Source: Cristatella mucedo (taxonomy: Eukaryota > Bryozoa > Phylactolaemata > Cristatellidae). From it: DNA of 64,000 bases. The notes under the pieces were generated by a model that saw only the letters and a program-made list of their open reading frames with translations, was not told the origin of the DNA and did not search any database. A program made the translations under genes and the position numbers. Below, in pieces: positions 1-11,395 of this stretch. The stretch lies in the NCBI GenBank assembly GCA_009760855.2, contig WPIO01000132.1:860501-924500 (forward strand), read 5' to 3'. Positions within the stretch are counted from its first letter, which is position 1. Each line of letters begins with the position of its first letter.

Positions 1-640
1 CGTTGCCTCGTTAGACACCGTCGGCACGTGGCAAACCGTTGCAGCCTGGATCGTTGTCGCCATGTGCCCCACGGTGGCATACTGGACCGTTGTCGCCCGG
101 CACACCGTCGGCGACTGCTGATGCTGCTTCTGGCCCCGTCTGTCATCGCCCTCTCTCCGACAGGCCTTTACTAACTCAGCGCTCAGCAGCTGTGCTTTAC
201 CTACCGAGCTAGCCTGAGCTGTTACTAAAGCCTCACGAAGCAGATGATGGTCATCCTAGATTGTCTTTGGCATATAAGAGTACACATATAGAAGGTGCTT
301 CCTTCCAGGGAACGAGGCAGATACTTGTGCCAGACTCTCGGATTGACACCGGACAGCTCGAGCCTCCGATCCGAGTCAAGCAGCCAAGTTGCGAAGTAAT
401 CACCGACTGGAAAATGCTCAAGCAACATTGCTGTAGGCCACCGCCGCCGCCGGAAATAGCTTGTAGCTTTGAGTTATCGTCGTGAACAGCGCATAACGCA
501 AGCTGACGAGCAACACCGGTTTATTTCACCACTCACGGAGCAGGGCGAAGTCTCTCACGACTCTCTTCGCCCCTCTCGCCCACCGGAGTGCCCCGACTCC
601 CTTTTCATAACAATTGTACCCTAGAGTAGGCGGACCTACT
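1..640. other. Unassigned sequence, left edge
   Basis: No gene is recognised. The first 120 bases hold loosely repeated units built around a CCGTTG/CGTTGTCGCC core, spaced about 35 bases apart. The stretch around 510-600 has an antisense poly(A)-signal-like TTTATT followed by C/T-rich sequence, which could be a piece of an LTR in minus orientation. That reading is weak. Confidence 0.2.
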
Positions 641-774
641 GACATTCAATATGTCAGATTGGGCGTCGCCTTGCCCCGGAAGGGCAAAGCCTGGGGTCCT
701 TAAACTCGCTCGATGGCTTGGCGGCTCGATTCTTATTTAACAGTACTCGATTGCTTGGCCAACCTTCTTGAAAT

Positions 775-980
775 TAAGCCTTGGCTGACCCTAGTAGTAG
801 TACTAGCTGATTTAACAGCCTCTGCTTGTATAGCGACAGAAGAGCCTTTACGGCTATCACCACCGCTTGCAGTGGCGATCAAGGATCGCCCACCGCAGGA
901 TTCGAACCCACGACCTCGGGGCCGAGATGGTGAAAAGCAACCGCCTTACCCAGTAAGCCATTACGGCGTGCTTAGGCGAA
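775..980 (-). repeat. tRNA-derived SINE (type 2)
   Basis: On the minus strand a tRNA-like head is visible. An A-box-like block lies at 947-960 (minus reading TGGCTTACTGGGTA) and a perfect B box at 898-908 (minus reading GGTTCGAATCC). A non-tRNA body extends leftward to about 775. The same body and head recur, interrupted, at 25.59-26.32 kb, so this is a dispersed SINE and not a single tRNA gene. Confidence 0.6.
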
Positions 981-1635
981 CGGGTCGCGTGCCAATCTTC
1001 CCAAACGAGGCAAGAACGAGCAGGAGACTCTATGGTTCGCTGACTGGCAAAATGGTTCAAGCTCGATGAGAACCAGTCACCACACACTCGAGGGACACTT
1101 AAAAAGCCACTACCTGGAGCTGCCTGGAAACTCAGGACTGCTCGCGCTAGATGCCGAGGTCATTTTCTTCAGCTCAATCGGAAAAAAGCTACTGCAGACC
1201 ACACTGAACGATTGGATCTCACGTAATGCCTAACATTTTTAACACAGATGCCCTGTAGTACCTCTGTATCACGATGCAGTATCTAAGCTAAGGTGCAGGT
1301 TGAAATTACTAAAAGCACCACCTACCCCGGTGTCTCGTTCAAACTAAGATGTTCTAAATACTCCATTAGCCACATACAGTCGATTCTGCTTGTAGGAATA
1401 TGCTCGGGCCGGCAAATGGCCATTCTTATAGGTGGAGTATTCCCATATTCGGAGTGAGACTCTCACTAGAGTAAATGTAAACCTGAAAAGCTGAATTGCT
1501 ATTCTTATAAGCAGAGTATTCCTATCGCCGATATTCTTACATTCGGAGTCGACTGTACATAGCCGTATGTATGTTGCAGTAGGTGTACTGCTGGCTGGAA
1601 CTGCCATTGTCTTGTCTGTCGGCGTTGGTCATTTG

Positions 1636-1826
1636 TTTGTATCTCCGTGAAAGTCATAAAGACCATGTGGGTGTTACGCAGGAGAGTTTTATATAGCGCA
1701 TTCACAGCCTAAGCGGCTTTCGGTAAGCATTCGGTAGCCAACAGACTTCATCTCACGAAACAAAGAGAAAGTAGGAAGCATAGCAGAGTCGTGAGAGCAG
1801 TTGATGAAGTGAGTAGCATCGAAGTA
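1636..1826 (-). mobile_element. 3' end fragment of LINE family A
   Basis: This stretch repeats the 3' UTR found again immediately to the right, starting at 1828. It shares the blocks reading, on +, CATAAAGACCATGTGGGTGT, AGCGGCTTTCGGTA and AACAAAGAGAAAGT. It is a short, 5'-truncated copy lying head-to-tail with the longer copy. Confidence 0.65.
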
Positions 1827-1827
1827 T

Positions 1828-4284
1828 GTATCTCCGTCAGTAACTCCACAAAGTCATAAAGACCATGTGGGTGTTACGCAGGAGAGTTTTGTATAGCGCA
1901 CTCACAGCCTAAGCGGCTTTCGGTACGCATTCGGTAGCCAACAGACTTCGTCTCACGCAACAAAGAGAAAGTGGGAAGCATAGCAGAGTCAGGAGAGCAG
2001 TTGAGGTAGTGAGTAGCATAGAAGTAGCAGTTCAGGACCGCTGAAAAAGATGAGCCATAGTCGACAGTTGGAGAGTAGATGTCGTTGCGTAAGAATCGTG
2101 GAAGCGAGTTCCACAGTCTAGGACCTGCAGAGCTAAAGCTTCTGTCGCCAGCTGTCTTTAAGCAGAGGAATGGGACAGCTAATTTATTGTCCACACAGGA
2201 CCTGAGGGTGCGAACAGGCTGAAACTGATGCAGCAGTTCAGCTAGGTATGAAGGAGCCAAGCCGTGGCGGGCCTTGTGGGTCAGCGTAAGAACTTTGCTC
2301 TGTATCCTTTGCTCAACCGGCAACCATCCTAGCTCTTTCAGCAAAGGTGACACGTGCTCAAACCACTGGGACTTGAAGACCAGCCTTGCAGCTATATTCA
2401 TAATCCGCTGTAGTGGCATAATAGCTAGCTTTCTTTGGTAGCCCAGCCAAAAGGGAATTACAATAATCAAGCCGAGACAGAACTAAAGAGCTAGTTAAAT
2501 TTTTTACAACCCACTGTGGGAGACAGCTTCTAATCTTGGATAGGGATCGGATGTGATGGCTAGCTGTAGAGGCAGTCTTCTGAATGAAGCTTTTGAAATT
2601 GAGGCAGCTGTCGAACACGACACCTAGATTACGAGCACGTGGTGAAGGTCGCACAATAGCATCACCTATTTGAACAGCAAAGCCTTTTAATCCACCCACA
2701 CGCTTAGGGTGTCCTATGAGAAGCAGTTCGGTGTTATCGTCATTTAATTTCATGAAGTTTTCCGACATCCAGGATCGAATATCGGCAAGGCAAGCATTCA
2801 GTTTCTCAGTTGCTGCAGCAGATTCCGACGGTTTAAATGAAAAATACAACTGAGTATCGTCAGCATAGAAGTGATATCCTATTCCAGGGCCTTAATCACT
2901 TTTCCCAGAGGTTGCGTATAAATGGAGAACAGCAAGGGACCAAGTACAGACCCTTGAGGGACTCCACAGGTGACCCTTCTCATGTCTGAGACCTGACCCC
3001 CACACGACACGGATTGAACACGATCAGACAAGTATGATTTAAACCACGCCAGTGCTTCGTCTGCCAGACCGATCGTTGTTCTCAATAGTTCAAGCAGAAC
3101 TTCGTGATCAATGGTGTCGAAGGCAGCAGACAGATCTCGCAGAGCTAGGGCAGTGACATTCCCGTCGTCGTTGCCACGTAGAATGTCATTGTTAACACGG
3201 AGGAGAGCAGTTTCAGTAGAGTGCTGCCTCTTGAAACCTGATTGAAATGTTTCTGACATTCCATTATTTTCAATATGTTCAACTAGCTGCTTAGCAACAA
3301 TTTTTTCAAGAATCTTTGATAAGAACGGAAGAAGGGAAACTGGACGATAGTTTGATAGGACCTCTGTGTCTAATCCAGGCTTTTTAAGAATAGGTCTAAC
3401 GATTGCCGATTTGAAGGACTTGGGGACGACCCCTTTTCCCAAAGAAGCATTAAAAATCTTGGTTATGGCAGGGCTAAGTTGGTCTGCTAGTGAAGACCAC
3501 AGAGATGAAGGTATAGGGTCTTCAGGAGACGAGCTCTTTTTGCTAAACCTTATTAAGGCAGCCACATCACAGGCAGAAACATCGGATAACCTTTTAAGAA
3601 AGGTCACAGGTTGAGGAACGGCGATTGCTTTGGTCGGAGAGGGCTTAATGGAGGCACGAATGTGCACAATTTTTTCAGTAAAGAAGGCTGAAAACGTTTC
3701 GGCTGAGCCCTTAATATCTGGGGAGTCAGACCTGACAGCATTGGCCAGTAAATGGTTTACTCTTATAAATCTGTTTAGTGTCCGACTGGCAGGAATTCAG
3801 TTTTCTAATGAAAAAAGAAGCCCTGGCTTTTTTAAGCTTTCGGGTGTAAACTAGAAGGAAGTCTTTAAAATTGACTAGGTCTGCCTCAGACCCCTATTTC
3901 TTGAAACGACGTTCCAGCCTGCGCTTAACACGACGCATCTTAAGGAGTTTTTTTGTAAATTGAAAGCAATCTCGACGACTTTGAACACGGATAGAGCGAA
4001 CGGGAGCATGCTTGTCAAGAGCACTCCTGAGTGTCATGTTCATCGCATCAGTGAGGGTATCGAGGCTGCCGGTCGAGTCTGAATGCAGATCAAGAAGGCC
4101 TGCATCACAAACAGATTTCAAAAACTTGGCCATGTCAATGCTTTGTAAGTTACGTCGTTTGGCAAATTCGACATTGCCCTGCACGTACGAGGGAGCAGGA
4201 ACAGTAAACGAGACCGAACAATGATCTGAGAGGGTCAGTGGGCACACCACAAAGTCAGTGGGGAGGACATCCTTAGTGATCACG
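1828..4284 (-). mobile_element. LINE family A (L2/CR1 group), 5'-truncated copy
   Basis: Read on the minus strand this is a LINE that has lost its 5' end. The piece at 3894-4283 is the end of an AP-type endonuclease (motif LSDHCSVSF) and the linker to the reverse transcriptase. The piece at 2879-3667 carries reverse-transcriptase blocks: [34 protein letters not shown] and CGVPQGSVLGPLLFSIY. The piece at 1874-2849 holds the thumb and C-terminal region (ELLLIGHPKRVG; LGWLPVEQRI). Frame breaks separate the pieces, so it is not functional as read. The 3' end is a UTR with a short TATG-type tail near 1828. The left break of the gypsy-like pol at about 4285 coincides with the LINE 5' end. Confidence 0.88.
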
Positions 4285-6295
4285 AGATATAGAATGTGGC
4301 ATGGGAGAGGCGATAATTCGACGACGATTGGGCCTACTCCAAGATATTATAACGGAGTGCAATCTGGAGACGACTGTAAGCCTAGTAAGGTCACCGGAGA
4401 ACAAAGCAGACCAGCTGACGCGAGTACCGCATAGGTGGTTGAAGTTCACGACTTGCTGTACCGGTGCCGTCGCTCCTGAGGTCAGTTTGGCGGCTCCCAA
4501 TATTGATCTCAAGCAATTCCACAATCTGCACCACCTGGGCGTCGACAGGACGCTATACCTGGTGAGGCTATGTCACCCTAATGCGAACATCCGCAGAACC
4601 AATGTAGAATGAATTGTTCGTTCCTGTCTTCGCTGCAGATCAGTGGATCCGTCGCCGATTTCGTGGCAGCGAGGCAGTCTTGACGTCACCGAACCTTGGT
4701 CTTGTCTTGCGATCGATGTCACACACTACCGCGATGAGAAATATCTGACGCTGGTGGATTGTGGGCCCAGCAGATTTACGCTATGGCGGCACATTCCTAG
4801 CGAAGAGGTGCACCTTATCACCAGAATGCTGGAGCAAATCTGTAACCGCGTAGAGGAGCTCGTCCCCCAGCTCTCTGCCGGTGGACTGTGCGATGCAGTG
4901 CTTCGGTACGGTTAAAACACAGGCGGCCACCAATGGGTGCCGAAAGCAATAGTTTATTGTGGGCCTGTTAGTAGTGGTTACGCGCCGGCGCAAGCGCTTT
5001 ACGCGGCGCCCACCGGACCGACGGAGTTAACTGCGTGAACTCCCGAAGCCCGACTATAATAACTACCCTACGCGTTTACGCGGCGTGTACCGGACTGACG
5101 GAGTTAACTGCGCGAACTCCCGAAGTCCGAGTATAACTAACTACCCTATGCGCGCGTCGCTACAGCACCCCAAGATACGAGCAGCTAACTGAGTAGCCGG
5201 CAGAACACAACTGCGCAGTCTAAGTTGCACTTAGGTGTCCGTCGCCGTAGGTTCGCCTCTCGTGCTCTTGAAGCGTAGTCTCGCATCGACTACCGAAGCT
5301 GCAGCCCTGAGCTCTGTCAGTCGTCTCGTATATATCTCTCTCCGCGCCTCTTGACCTTGAGCGTAGCTGCTATTTTTGTCGGACCCTAGCTCTCGGTGTC
5401 CGTCATCGGCCTATTCACATCTGCCTGTAATTTATTAGATGGCTCCTCCGCCAGCTCGCCATCCTTTAGCTCTTTGTCTAGTGGAGCACAGTAGTCGGAC
5501 CACATCCTGACCGCTCTTTGTCTACCCAAGCTCCATTCTAACCTAAGCGGATCTCGCCGTCAACTGACGCCTCGCTCCGCTCCCGGTTTAACTAATGTGT
5601 CCCCCTACCCCATTCTTCTTGGCTAGTCCGCCTCGCTACGGTTGCTCCAGGTACCCTAGTTAGGCCCACTAAGGCAAGGGCTAATATCGCGGCTAGCCTT
5701 AGAGCTGCTCCGTTGGTAATCTTTCGAGAGAGAGGCCCACCTATGCAGCTTCTGATGGACAACAGCGCCTCGTTCCGATCTGAGGCAGTTCGGCGTCTCT
5801 GCGAACGCTGGGGCGTTGAGACCGTCTACCGGTGTGCTTACCGACCGGAAGGCAACGGCATAGTCGAACGCATGCATCGGACTATCAAGGGCATGGCAGC
5901 TCACACCGGTAGAGGAGTACTAGATATGGTGTACTGGTACAACTCGGCGCCGACTGAGGGGATAAAGGGCGAAACCGTGCCTCACAGGCGGTTATTTACA
6001 TATGAATGGCGGTGCCCGCTCCAGCCGAAGAAGACACAGCACCAACGCCCAATCTGCCATTAACTACACAGCGGGCCAAAGGGTTTTTGTGAAACCAGCC
6101 GATGCTCGGTGTACGTCAGAATGGCCGGAAGGGATTGTGAGATCGGGGACTCGCGGCCTTGGTGTCGAGGTGAACGGAATCCGAAGACATGTGTCGGACG
6201 TCAGGCTAGTTCCGGACGCTGAGCCAGTATTACCGGCTCAGCTGCCAGCACCCTCCCAGACAAGAGGCGAAGATGCTGAGTATGCTGCTCTGTAG
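4285..6295 (+). pseudogene. Broken Ty3/gypsy-like pol: RNase H end, integrase
   Basis: The part at 4301-4612 ends an RNase H-like region (SPENKADQLTRVPHRWL) and enters the integrase zinc domain (HNLHHLGVDRT). After an in-frame stop at about 4611 the CLRC pair follows. The part at 4643-4915 holds the first catalytic Asp (CLAIDVTHY). The part at 5713-6063 holds the second (LLMDNSASF) and the Glu (VERMHRTIK). A frame change near 6040 leads to an SH3-like integrase C-terminus (WPEGIVRSGTRGLGVEVNG) ending at 6295. About 0.8 kb of foreign sequence splits the core. Gag, protease and most of the reverse transcriptase are absent. AATAAA at 6299 follows the stop. It is a dead fragment lying just upstream of the GATC promoter. 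Confidence 0.8.
4915..5702 (-). mobile_element. LTR-like insertion splitting the integrase
   Basis: Non-coding sequence separates the two halves of the integrase core. It contains a tandem duplication of about 77 bp (roughly 5000-5076 and 5077-5155, sharing GACGGAGTTAACTGCG). An antisense AATAAA lies near 4950, suggesting a minus-strand LTR. A related block, TCTAAGTTGCACTT, recurs at about 38.98 kb. I could not fix both ends or a target duplication, so the boundaries are approximate. Confidence 0.45.
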
Positions 6296-6299
6296 TAGA

Positions 6300-6522
6300 A
6301 TAAACTGTTGGTGTTGGTTCTGTGCGGGCTTTCTTCGTGCAAGGCGCATCGAAGCACATACTGAACTTTAGAATGGCTTTTATGGCTCTCCCTCTCTCGA
6401 CACTGTAACCAGGCCAATACATGGGCGGTTCGGGCATCGCTGGGGCGGGATTAGCCAACGACCTTGACATTGTTATGACCTTGCTGAGACCCCCGGAGAG
6501 CTTGCTCCCGGTTCTAGCATCC
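6300..6522 (+). promoter_or_regulatory. Probable GATC promoter and 5' UTR
   Basis: This is the only unique sequence between the gypsy-like pol remnant and the GATC start codon. It contains a GC box (GGGGCGGG, 6442-6449). No TATA box is obvious. Placement is inferred from position. Confidence 0.4.
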
Positions 6523-6609
6523 ATGGCCTCCGGTAACGTAAAGTTCGTCGCGCACAGGGTCGTTTGTCTTTTCAGACGGAGTTACTCTTCGCAATACAGA
6601 TCATCTAAG
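6523..6609 (+). CDS. GATC: GATC exon 1 (mitochondrial presequence)
   Basis: This exon encodes 29 residues starting at ATG 6523 (context CATCCATGG). They include [12 protein letters not shown], typical of a matrix-targeting peptide. The donor after Lys29 is GTTAGC, a weak match because of T at +3. It ends in phase 0, as the exon 2 acceptor requires. This is the least certain of the three exons. Confidence 0.6.
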
Positions 6610-7564
6610 GTTAGCAAATGTATATCTTGCCGTGAAAATAATAGTGGCTTACGACAACCGAACGAATATGTAGCCAGTGCTGAGGGGCTTAACGCAAGTG
6701 GAAACATTGATTTGGCCTTCCGCTGACGGGGTTAACCCACACAGATTAGCCGTGGCAGAGCTCTCAGACCCCTTCCTTCCGTGAGAGAGGATTTTTACTA
6801 CCATTGCTCTGATAGCTGAACTTTTGATACTCATTTCAAGCGATGCAACCAAGTGTATAAGCCAGTTATTCCTTTTCATTGGAAGGTTCCTGATGCACCG
6901 ACGTGGAGCGAATATACAGATTCAGAACTGCCACAGGTACGCAAATAAGCATTTGCCTTGTTTTTTCTTATTTAAGCGTCAGAGTCTCATCACCTACGGG
7001 GCGGTCAGTTTCTTTCGGCTCTATGCCGTTGTGCATGGCTATCCAGATGCACCTTGAGCTTTCGTGTCAAGAAACGAGGGTGCTTGCTCATTCCAGGCAT
7101 CTACCATCACCACAGCGACCGCCGAGCTCCTCGAGAGGCTGTCCCTCGTGGATTTAGATACGCAGGAAGCAGTAACTAGGATAAACAGAGCCGTAAGGTT
7201 TGCCGACAATCTGCTTATGGTGGATACCGATGGAGTAGAGCCTATGGACAGCCCCCTAAGCGACAGGTATGCTGCGAGTGATTGGAAGTTTTTTCAGTCG
7301 CACAATGGTGCGACAGTGTTGGCGACTGCATTCCTATTGTGAATCCAGCAGTCGTGACTGGAATTTGAAGGAGGCTGCCATTGACAATCAGGTTTATATT
7401 CGGACACCCATACTTGGCTGTTGTGCATAGCCTAGCGGTTTTTTCTTCATGATCTGCCCTCACTCGTATACATAAGTATGATTGCGTGCCGCATTCGTGC
7501 ACCTGTTTGTGCGCCTGCAAATGTGTGTGCACACTCGTGCTGCTTTTCGAACTGTCTGTGTGTG

Positions 7565-7627
<63 letters not shown>

Positions 7628-7723
7628 GTGTCTGTCTGTGTGTCTGTGTGTTGTCTGTCTGTGTGTCTGTCTGTCTGTGTGTCTGTCTGTCTGTGTGTCT
7701 GTCTGTCTGTCTGTCTGTCTGTG

Positions 7724-7762
<39 letters not shown>

Positions 7763-8198
7763 GTGCCCCCTGTGCAGCACTTGATGCATTCGCCTCTGTG
7801 TGAGTGTGAGTGGTAGATTTCGACCGATTCTGCTTTGTTCATTTGACTCTTGGTATTAGTTGCATGTGCTCTTATGCATGGTTTTTTATTATCGGGCTAG
7901 TGTTTTGCTTGGATTGTGCTTGCTGCAGAGTTTTGGGTAAAAAGAAGGAAAATGCATTGGCTTGGGGAATGGTATCCCACAAATCTAGGATTTAGCCCCT
8001 AGATTTAATAATTATATAGTGAGGACCGATAGAACGATCGCTGTACAGTCGTGCCAACATTAGCTATCTTTTGATATAAGACGGTCTGTGATGTCAACCT
8101 TCTCACGCCCTTGAAGAGTCAAGGTTACAATTTATGCCCGAATTCCAGACTATGTCAATCTAGAAACATCAACAGATTCGATATTATACTCTAGAAAA

Positions 8199-8233
<35 letters not shown>

Positions 8234-10789
8234 CATGTGTGCTGGCTTGCCATTCTTTAAAAATCCGTGTATTTGAAAACTGCAAAAACCAGTGAGGGGT
8301 GCCTTTCTGTATTCAGTGTCTTAAGAATGTGTGTTGAGCACTGCTAGTCCTAGCTTGGCTAATTGGCCGATGGGACATGTGATGTGCTGATCTCTCGAAT
8401 CCACTCGTTAGGTTGCCACTGGGGACGTCTTTTGCTTTACAGTTTGCCCATGGTTTAGGGTCGTAGCTGCATTTGTATGCCCTTGCCTCGGTCGAAGGAC
8501 ACATCTTTTCTCTTGCCCTGCTCGATTATCAAGAGTTGCTGATTGGCAATTTTTATGTAGCTAGCCCATAGGAGTAATACACGGAGTCTGCTGATTGCTC
8601 TGTTTTCGGGTAATTTCATACTGCAAAGTGTGTCTGATGACCGATGCCAAGAATGTTGGATCATAGCCTTCGTATCACCGTAACTATGCACATTATTCCC
8701 AGTTCGCATCCTGTCTCGCTCGTCACAATGAGATATACATTACGCTTGACGCATCCTTGGCCAAGAAAATTGTGAGGATCTTCCGGGTTACAAGTGTGTC
8801 ACCAGTTAGACGGCACATGAACTGTTGATTCGCCGAAGACAAAAGTATATTTGCTCGATATCATCCAACTTTAGACCAGTGATTGTGATCTGCACAATGA
8901 AAATTACAAAGCAGTAAATTTCAAGCCGTAATTCGTGTTGGACTCATTTTACCAAGCCTTTGCAGACTTTATCATGTTTAGCCAGATAGTCAACATTTGG
9001 TAACATCACTACTGCAGAAGGTAGATACTTTAGTTGCTTTTAATATAATAATAATAATAATAATAAAAATAATAATGCACTTGATAAAGCGCCCTCAGAG
9101 AACTCAATCTCTTTCTAGGCGCTTTACATTTGCTGCAATTTTAACTTGGTTTTACTGAGAATCGAAGAAATTCCTACCAGCCCTGATAGAATATCCATTG
9201 CCTCGGCCGTATGTAACAAATGAGGGAGTATGTCAAATTTAGAATTGGAAAAGTTATAGCAACTATGGAACCGCTTGCATTCTGACCAGAATGATATAAG
9301 CTCCAGCAGGCTACCAAGGATAGGTTGAGTTCTAGGTCGATAGCCTAAGGCGGTAATAGAACTGTGTATGTCTCAAACTTAAAATAAATGAAGGCTTATT
9401 GTCTAAATAAACAGTACCGTACCACTGCATTTTCAAGATAAAGATTGTGGTTACCCTTGATGAGCCAGTATATCATCACTTCAAATTCCTGTGGTTGAAA
9501 GCTTGAATCAGCATAGCTGTGCATGTTAGTCGTCGTCCCGGCCCTGCCTCATTTTTTAGAATGAGAGTGCTTCCTTTACAGGATATTTCAAATGCCTAGA
9601 CAGAGATTTAAGTTCTCTGAGGGCTATATACATGTATTGCATTATAATTGTTATTATGCTTGATTTTGCCTAGGAGTGTTTGGTAGACGGATGCTGTAAA
9701 ACAATTGGCACTGTTCTTTTGGATGGGCCTCTGTGTCAGGCTGCATCAGCTAGCTTCCTCCTGTTTGGCCTCTCAAGGTCGTTTCCAAGACGTGGCGAGG
9801 CCTTGAACTTCTTCAGCATAGCATGGTGGCTTGGGCAATATATTGTAATGTATCTCCATCAGTGACTCTGCAAAGCCACAAAGACGGAGTGGGTGTTGTG
9901 GAGGAGTTTTCTGAAAAAAAGCTTGAGTAGAAAAGCAAAAGCCAAATCCTTGGGATGTCTTGTGAGTAAGATTTTGGTTTTATCATCGTTCAGTTAAAAG
10001 AAATTGGCCGACATCCATGGTCGAATGTCTTCAAGGCAATCATTCAGTGTATCAGTCGCTGCAGCAGATTCCGAAGATTTAAATGACAAGTTCAGCCGAT
10101 TTTGTCAGCAAAAAAGTGATAGCCGATTCCATGGGCCCGAATCACTTTTCCCAGAGGTTGAGTATAAATGAAGAACATCAAAGGACCCAACTCTTGTGCA
10201 GCCTCACAGGTGACTGGTCTAGTGGATGAGACCTGAGCCCCACACGAAACGGATTGAATACGATCAGTATGATTTGAACCACTCCAGTGCCCCATATGCC
10301 AGACCGATAATTTTTCTCAATCATTCAAGTATGATATCGTGATCTATAGAGGCAAAGTTTATTTACCACTGTTGCTGTGGTGACATTGTGGTGTAGCTGT
10401 GGAATCGTAGATTATATTGTATCCCTAAGGCTAAGGATTACTGAGGGAAGACGTACAGTCAACAATACTGGGCTGCCGAAGTTGTGGCTTCTTTATCATA
10501 GCGGCCATGGTGACCAGGCTGCTCTTTATGTTGCGTTTTTAAAGTCCTTGTCTACTTTGTTTGAAGTGGTCAAGGCAGAGAATGCATGAGAGCCCCCTGC
10601 TCGAGTTTCGAGGACCTGCATATTTTTTTTAGGTCGTTGTACCTCCGAGAAGATAAAGTTACCGAGAAGAATTGGCGTAATGAACTCACGAGGAATGCCG
10701 TCAAAGTGGCAGAACAGTGGTACTTTGTGGCACCACCAGGTAGTTTTTTCGAAAGGATTTTTCGTTTGCAGTCACGGAATCGCCGATGA
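6523..10789 (+). CDS. GATC: GATC, mitochondrial Glu-tRNA(Gln) amidotransferase subunit C (3 exons)
   Basis: This is the small subunit of the mitochondrial GatCAB complex, which converts Glu-tRNA(Gln) to Gln-tRNA(Gln) by transamidation. Exons are 6523-6609, 7097-7266 and 10633-10789. Joined in phase (0, then 2) they give about 137 residues, the usual animal length. Residues 1-30 are basic and hydroxylated, with an RRSYSS presequence-type cleavage site. The GatC domain follows: [16 protein letters not shown], then [20 protein letters not shown], then SLYLREDKV, and the C-terminal [12 protein letters not shown]. The Asp-Gly-Val-Glu-Pro block and the closing FVAPP are hallmarks of the family. Intron 1 is 487 bp. 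Intron 2 is 3.4 kb and holds simple repeats and LINE fragments. All family-conserved segments are intact, so the gene looks functional. Confidence 0.93.
7097..7266 (+). CDS. GATC: GATC exon 2 (core of the GatC domain)
   Basis: The acceptor is TTGCTCATTCCAG|GCA and the donor GACAG|GTATGC. The exon encodes the helical N-terminal half of GatC up to [12 protein letters not shown], and its last two bases are completed to an Arg codon by exon 3. A second possible acceptor (ACCACAG) lies about 15 bases downstream and would shorten a poorly conserved part. Confidence 0.93.
7555..7785. repeat. (TCTG)n microsatellite in GATC intron 2
   Basis: About 230 bases of TCTG/TGTC repeats with TG interruptions. 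It reads open in several frames on both strands simply because of its composition. Confidence 0.95.
8200..8232. repeat. (GT)n microsatellite
   Basis: An uninterrupted run of about 16 GT units in GATC intron 2. Confidence 0.9.
9042..9142 (-). mobile_element. LINE family B 3' stub
   Basis: The (AAT)n tract followed by GCACTTGATAAAGCGCCCTC is the reverse of the LINE B 3' end. Only about 100 bases are present: a very short 5'-truncated insertion inside GATC intron 2. Confidence 0.8.
9846..10356 (-). mobile_element. LINE family A fragment with internal deletion
   Basis: The family A 3' end (about 9848-9910) is joined directly to reverse-transcriptase sequence at about 9960-10356. The minus reading includes [13 protein letters not shown] and [15 protein letters not shown]. 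The stretch between thumb and 3' UTR is missing. It lies 280 bases upstream of GATC exon 3. Confidence 0.75.
10633..10789 (+). CDS. GATC: GATC exon 3 (C-terminus)
   Basis: The acceptor is strong: an eight-T tract then AG|GTCG at 10631-10632. The exon supplies the third base of the split Arg codon, then [13 protein letters not shown] and QWYFVAPPG. It ends in a basic tail (RLQSRNRR) at TGA 10787-10789. The FVAPPG ending matches animal GATC proteins. Confidence 0.95.
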
Positions 10790-11395
10790 CTACACGAACG
10801 GCATAGCATTTAATCTCCCAGCTTGTCTGCACTGCGTGTAGCAAATGTTGTCCATCGATCGTCATAGGATACGATCATGCTGCAGTATCAGTAGATCGGT
10901 TTTCGGGTTGGCCGTTGTTCGGAGGTTTTGCACTAGCTGGATTTCGAGCCTTCAGGTTTTCTGCTTTCTTCCTCGAGAACTGTATGTCCAGACTCAGGAT
11001 GTGCTTGCTTGCACGAGCACTTGCATTCGGTCGTTAGAGCAGAGCTGTCACCTTGTTTGGTTGATGTGCTTAAAATTTCAACTATTGCAGAGTTTCATAA
11101 AAGTCAAAGCCACAAAGTACTAGTATACTACCAATAGGCTTTATATGAGGAAGCAATAGATTTTTCAGATTGGGCATATATGTTGCCACCTTGGTTAGCT
11201 TACTAGATGTGAAACTCGTGTAACATTACCTTGTTTGGCATTTCAGAAACAATTCATGTCTTCAAAGAATTTTTTTATAATACTGTCAAAATAGGGCAAA
11301 GTTAGAATTGCATGTCCCCGCTCTCAAAAAAATCCAAATGACTGAATTCTTCTTCAGGAATGTTCATGGTGTGAGACAACTGGCTTTGTGCATTC
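10790..11395 (+). other. GATC 3' flank
   Basis: Sequence after the GATC stop codon, presumably 3' UTR and intergenic. No AATAAA was found. Nothing else is recognised. Confidence 0.3.

Noticed and set aside
880-975. Possible functional tRNA gene on the minus strand
   Set aside because: A and B boxes are present, but the sequence continues into a body shared with another locus and a convincing acceptor stem could not be paired, so it is the head of a SINE.
7447-7842. Long open frames on both strands across the TCTG repeat
   Set aside because: Four-base repeats read open in several frames; only Cys/Val/Leu/Ser or Thr/Asp/Arg/Gln composition, no domain.
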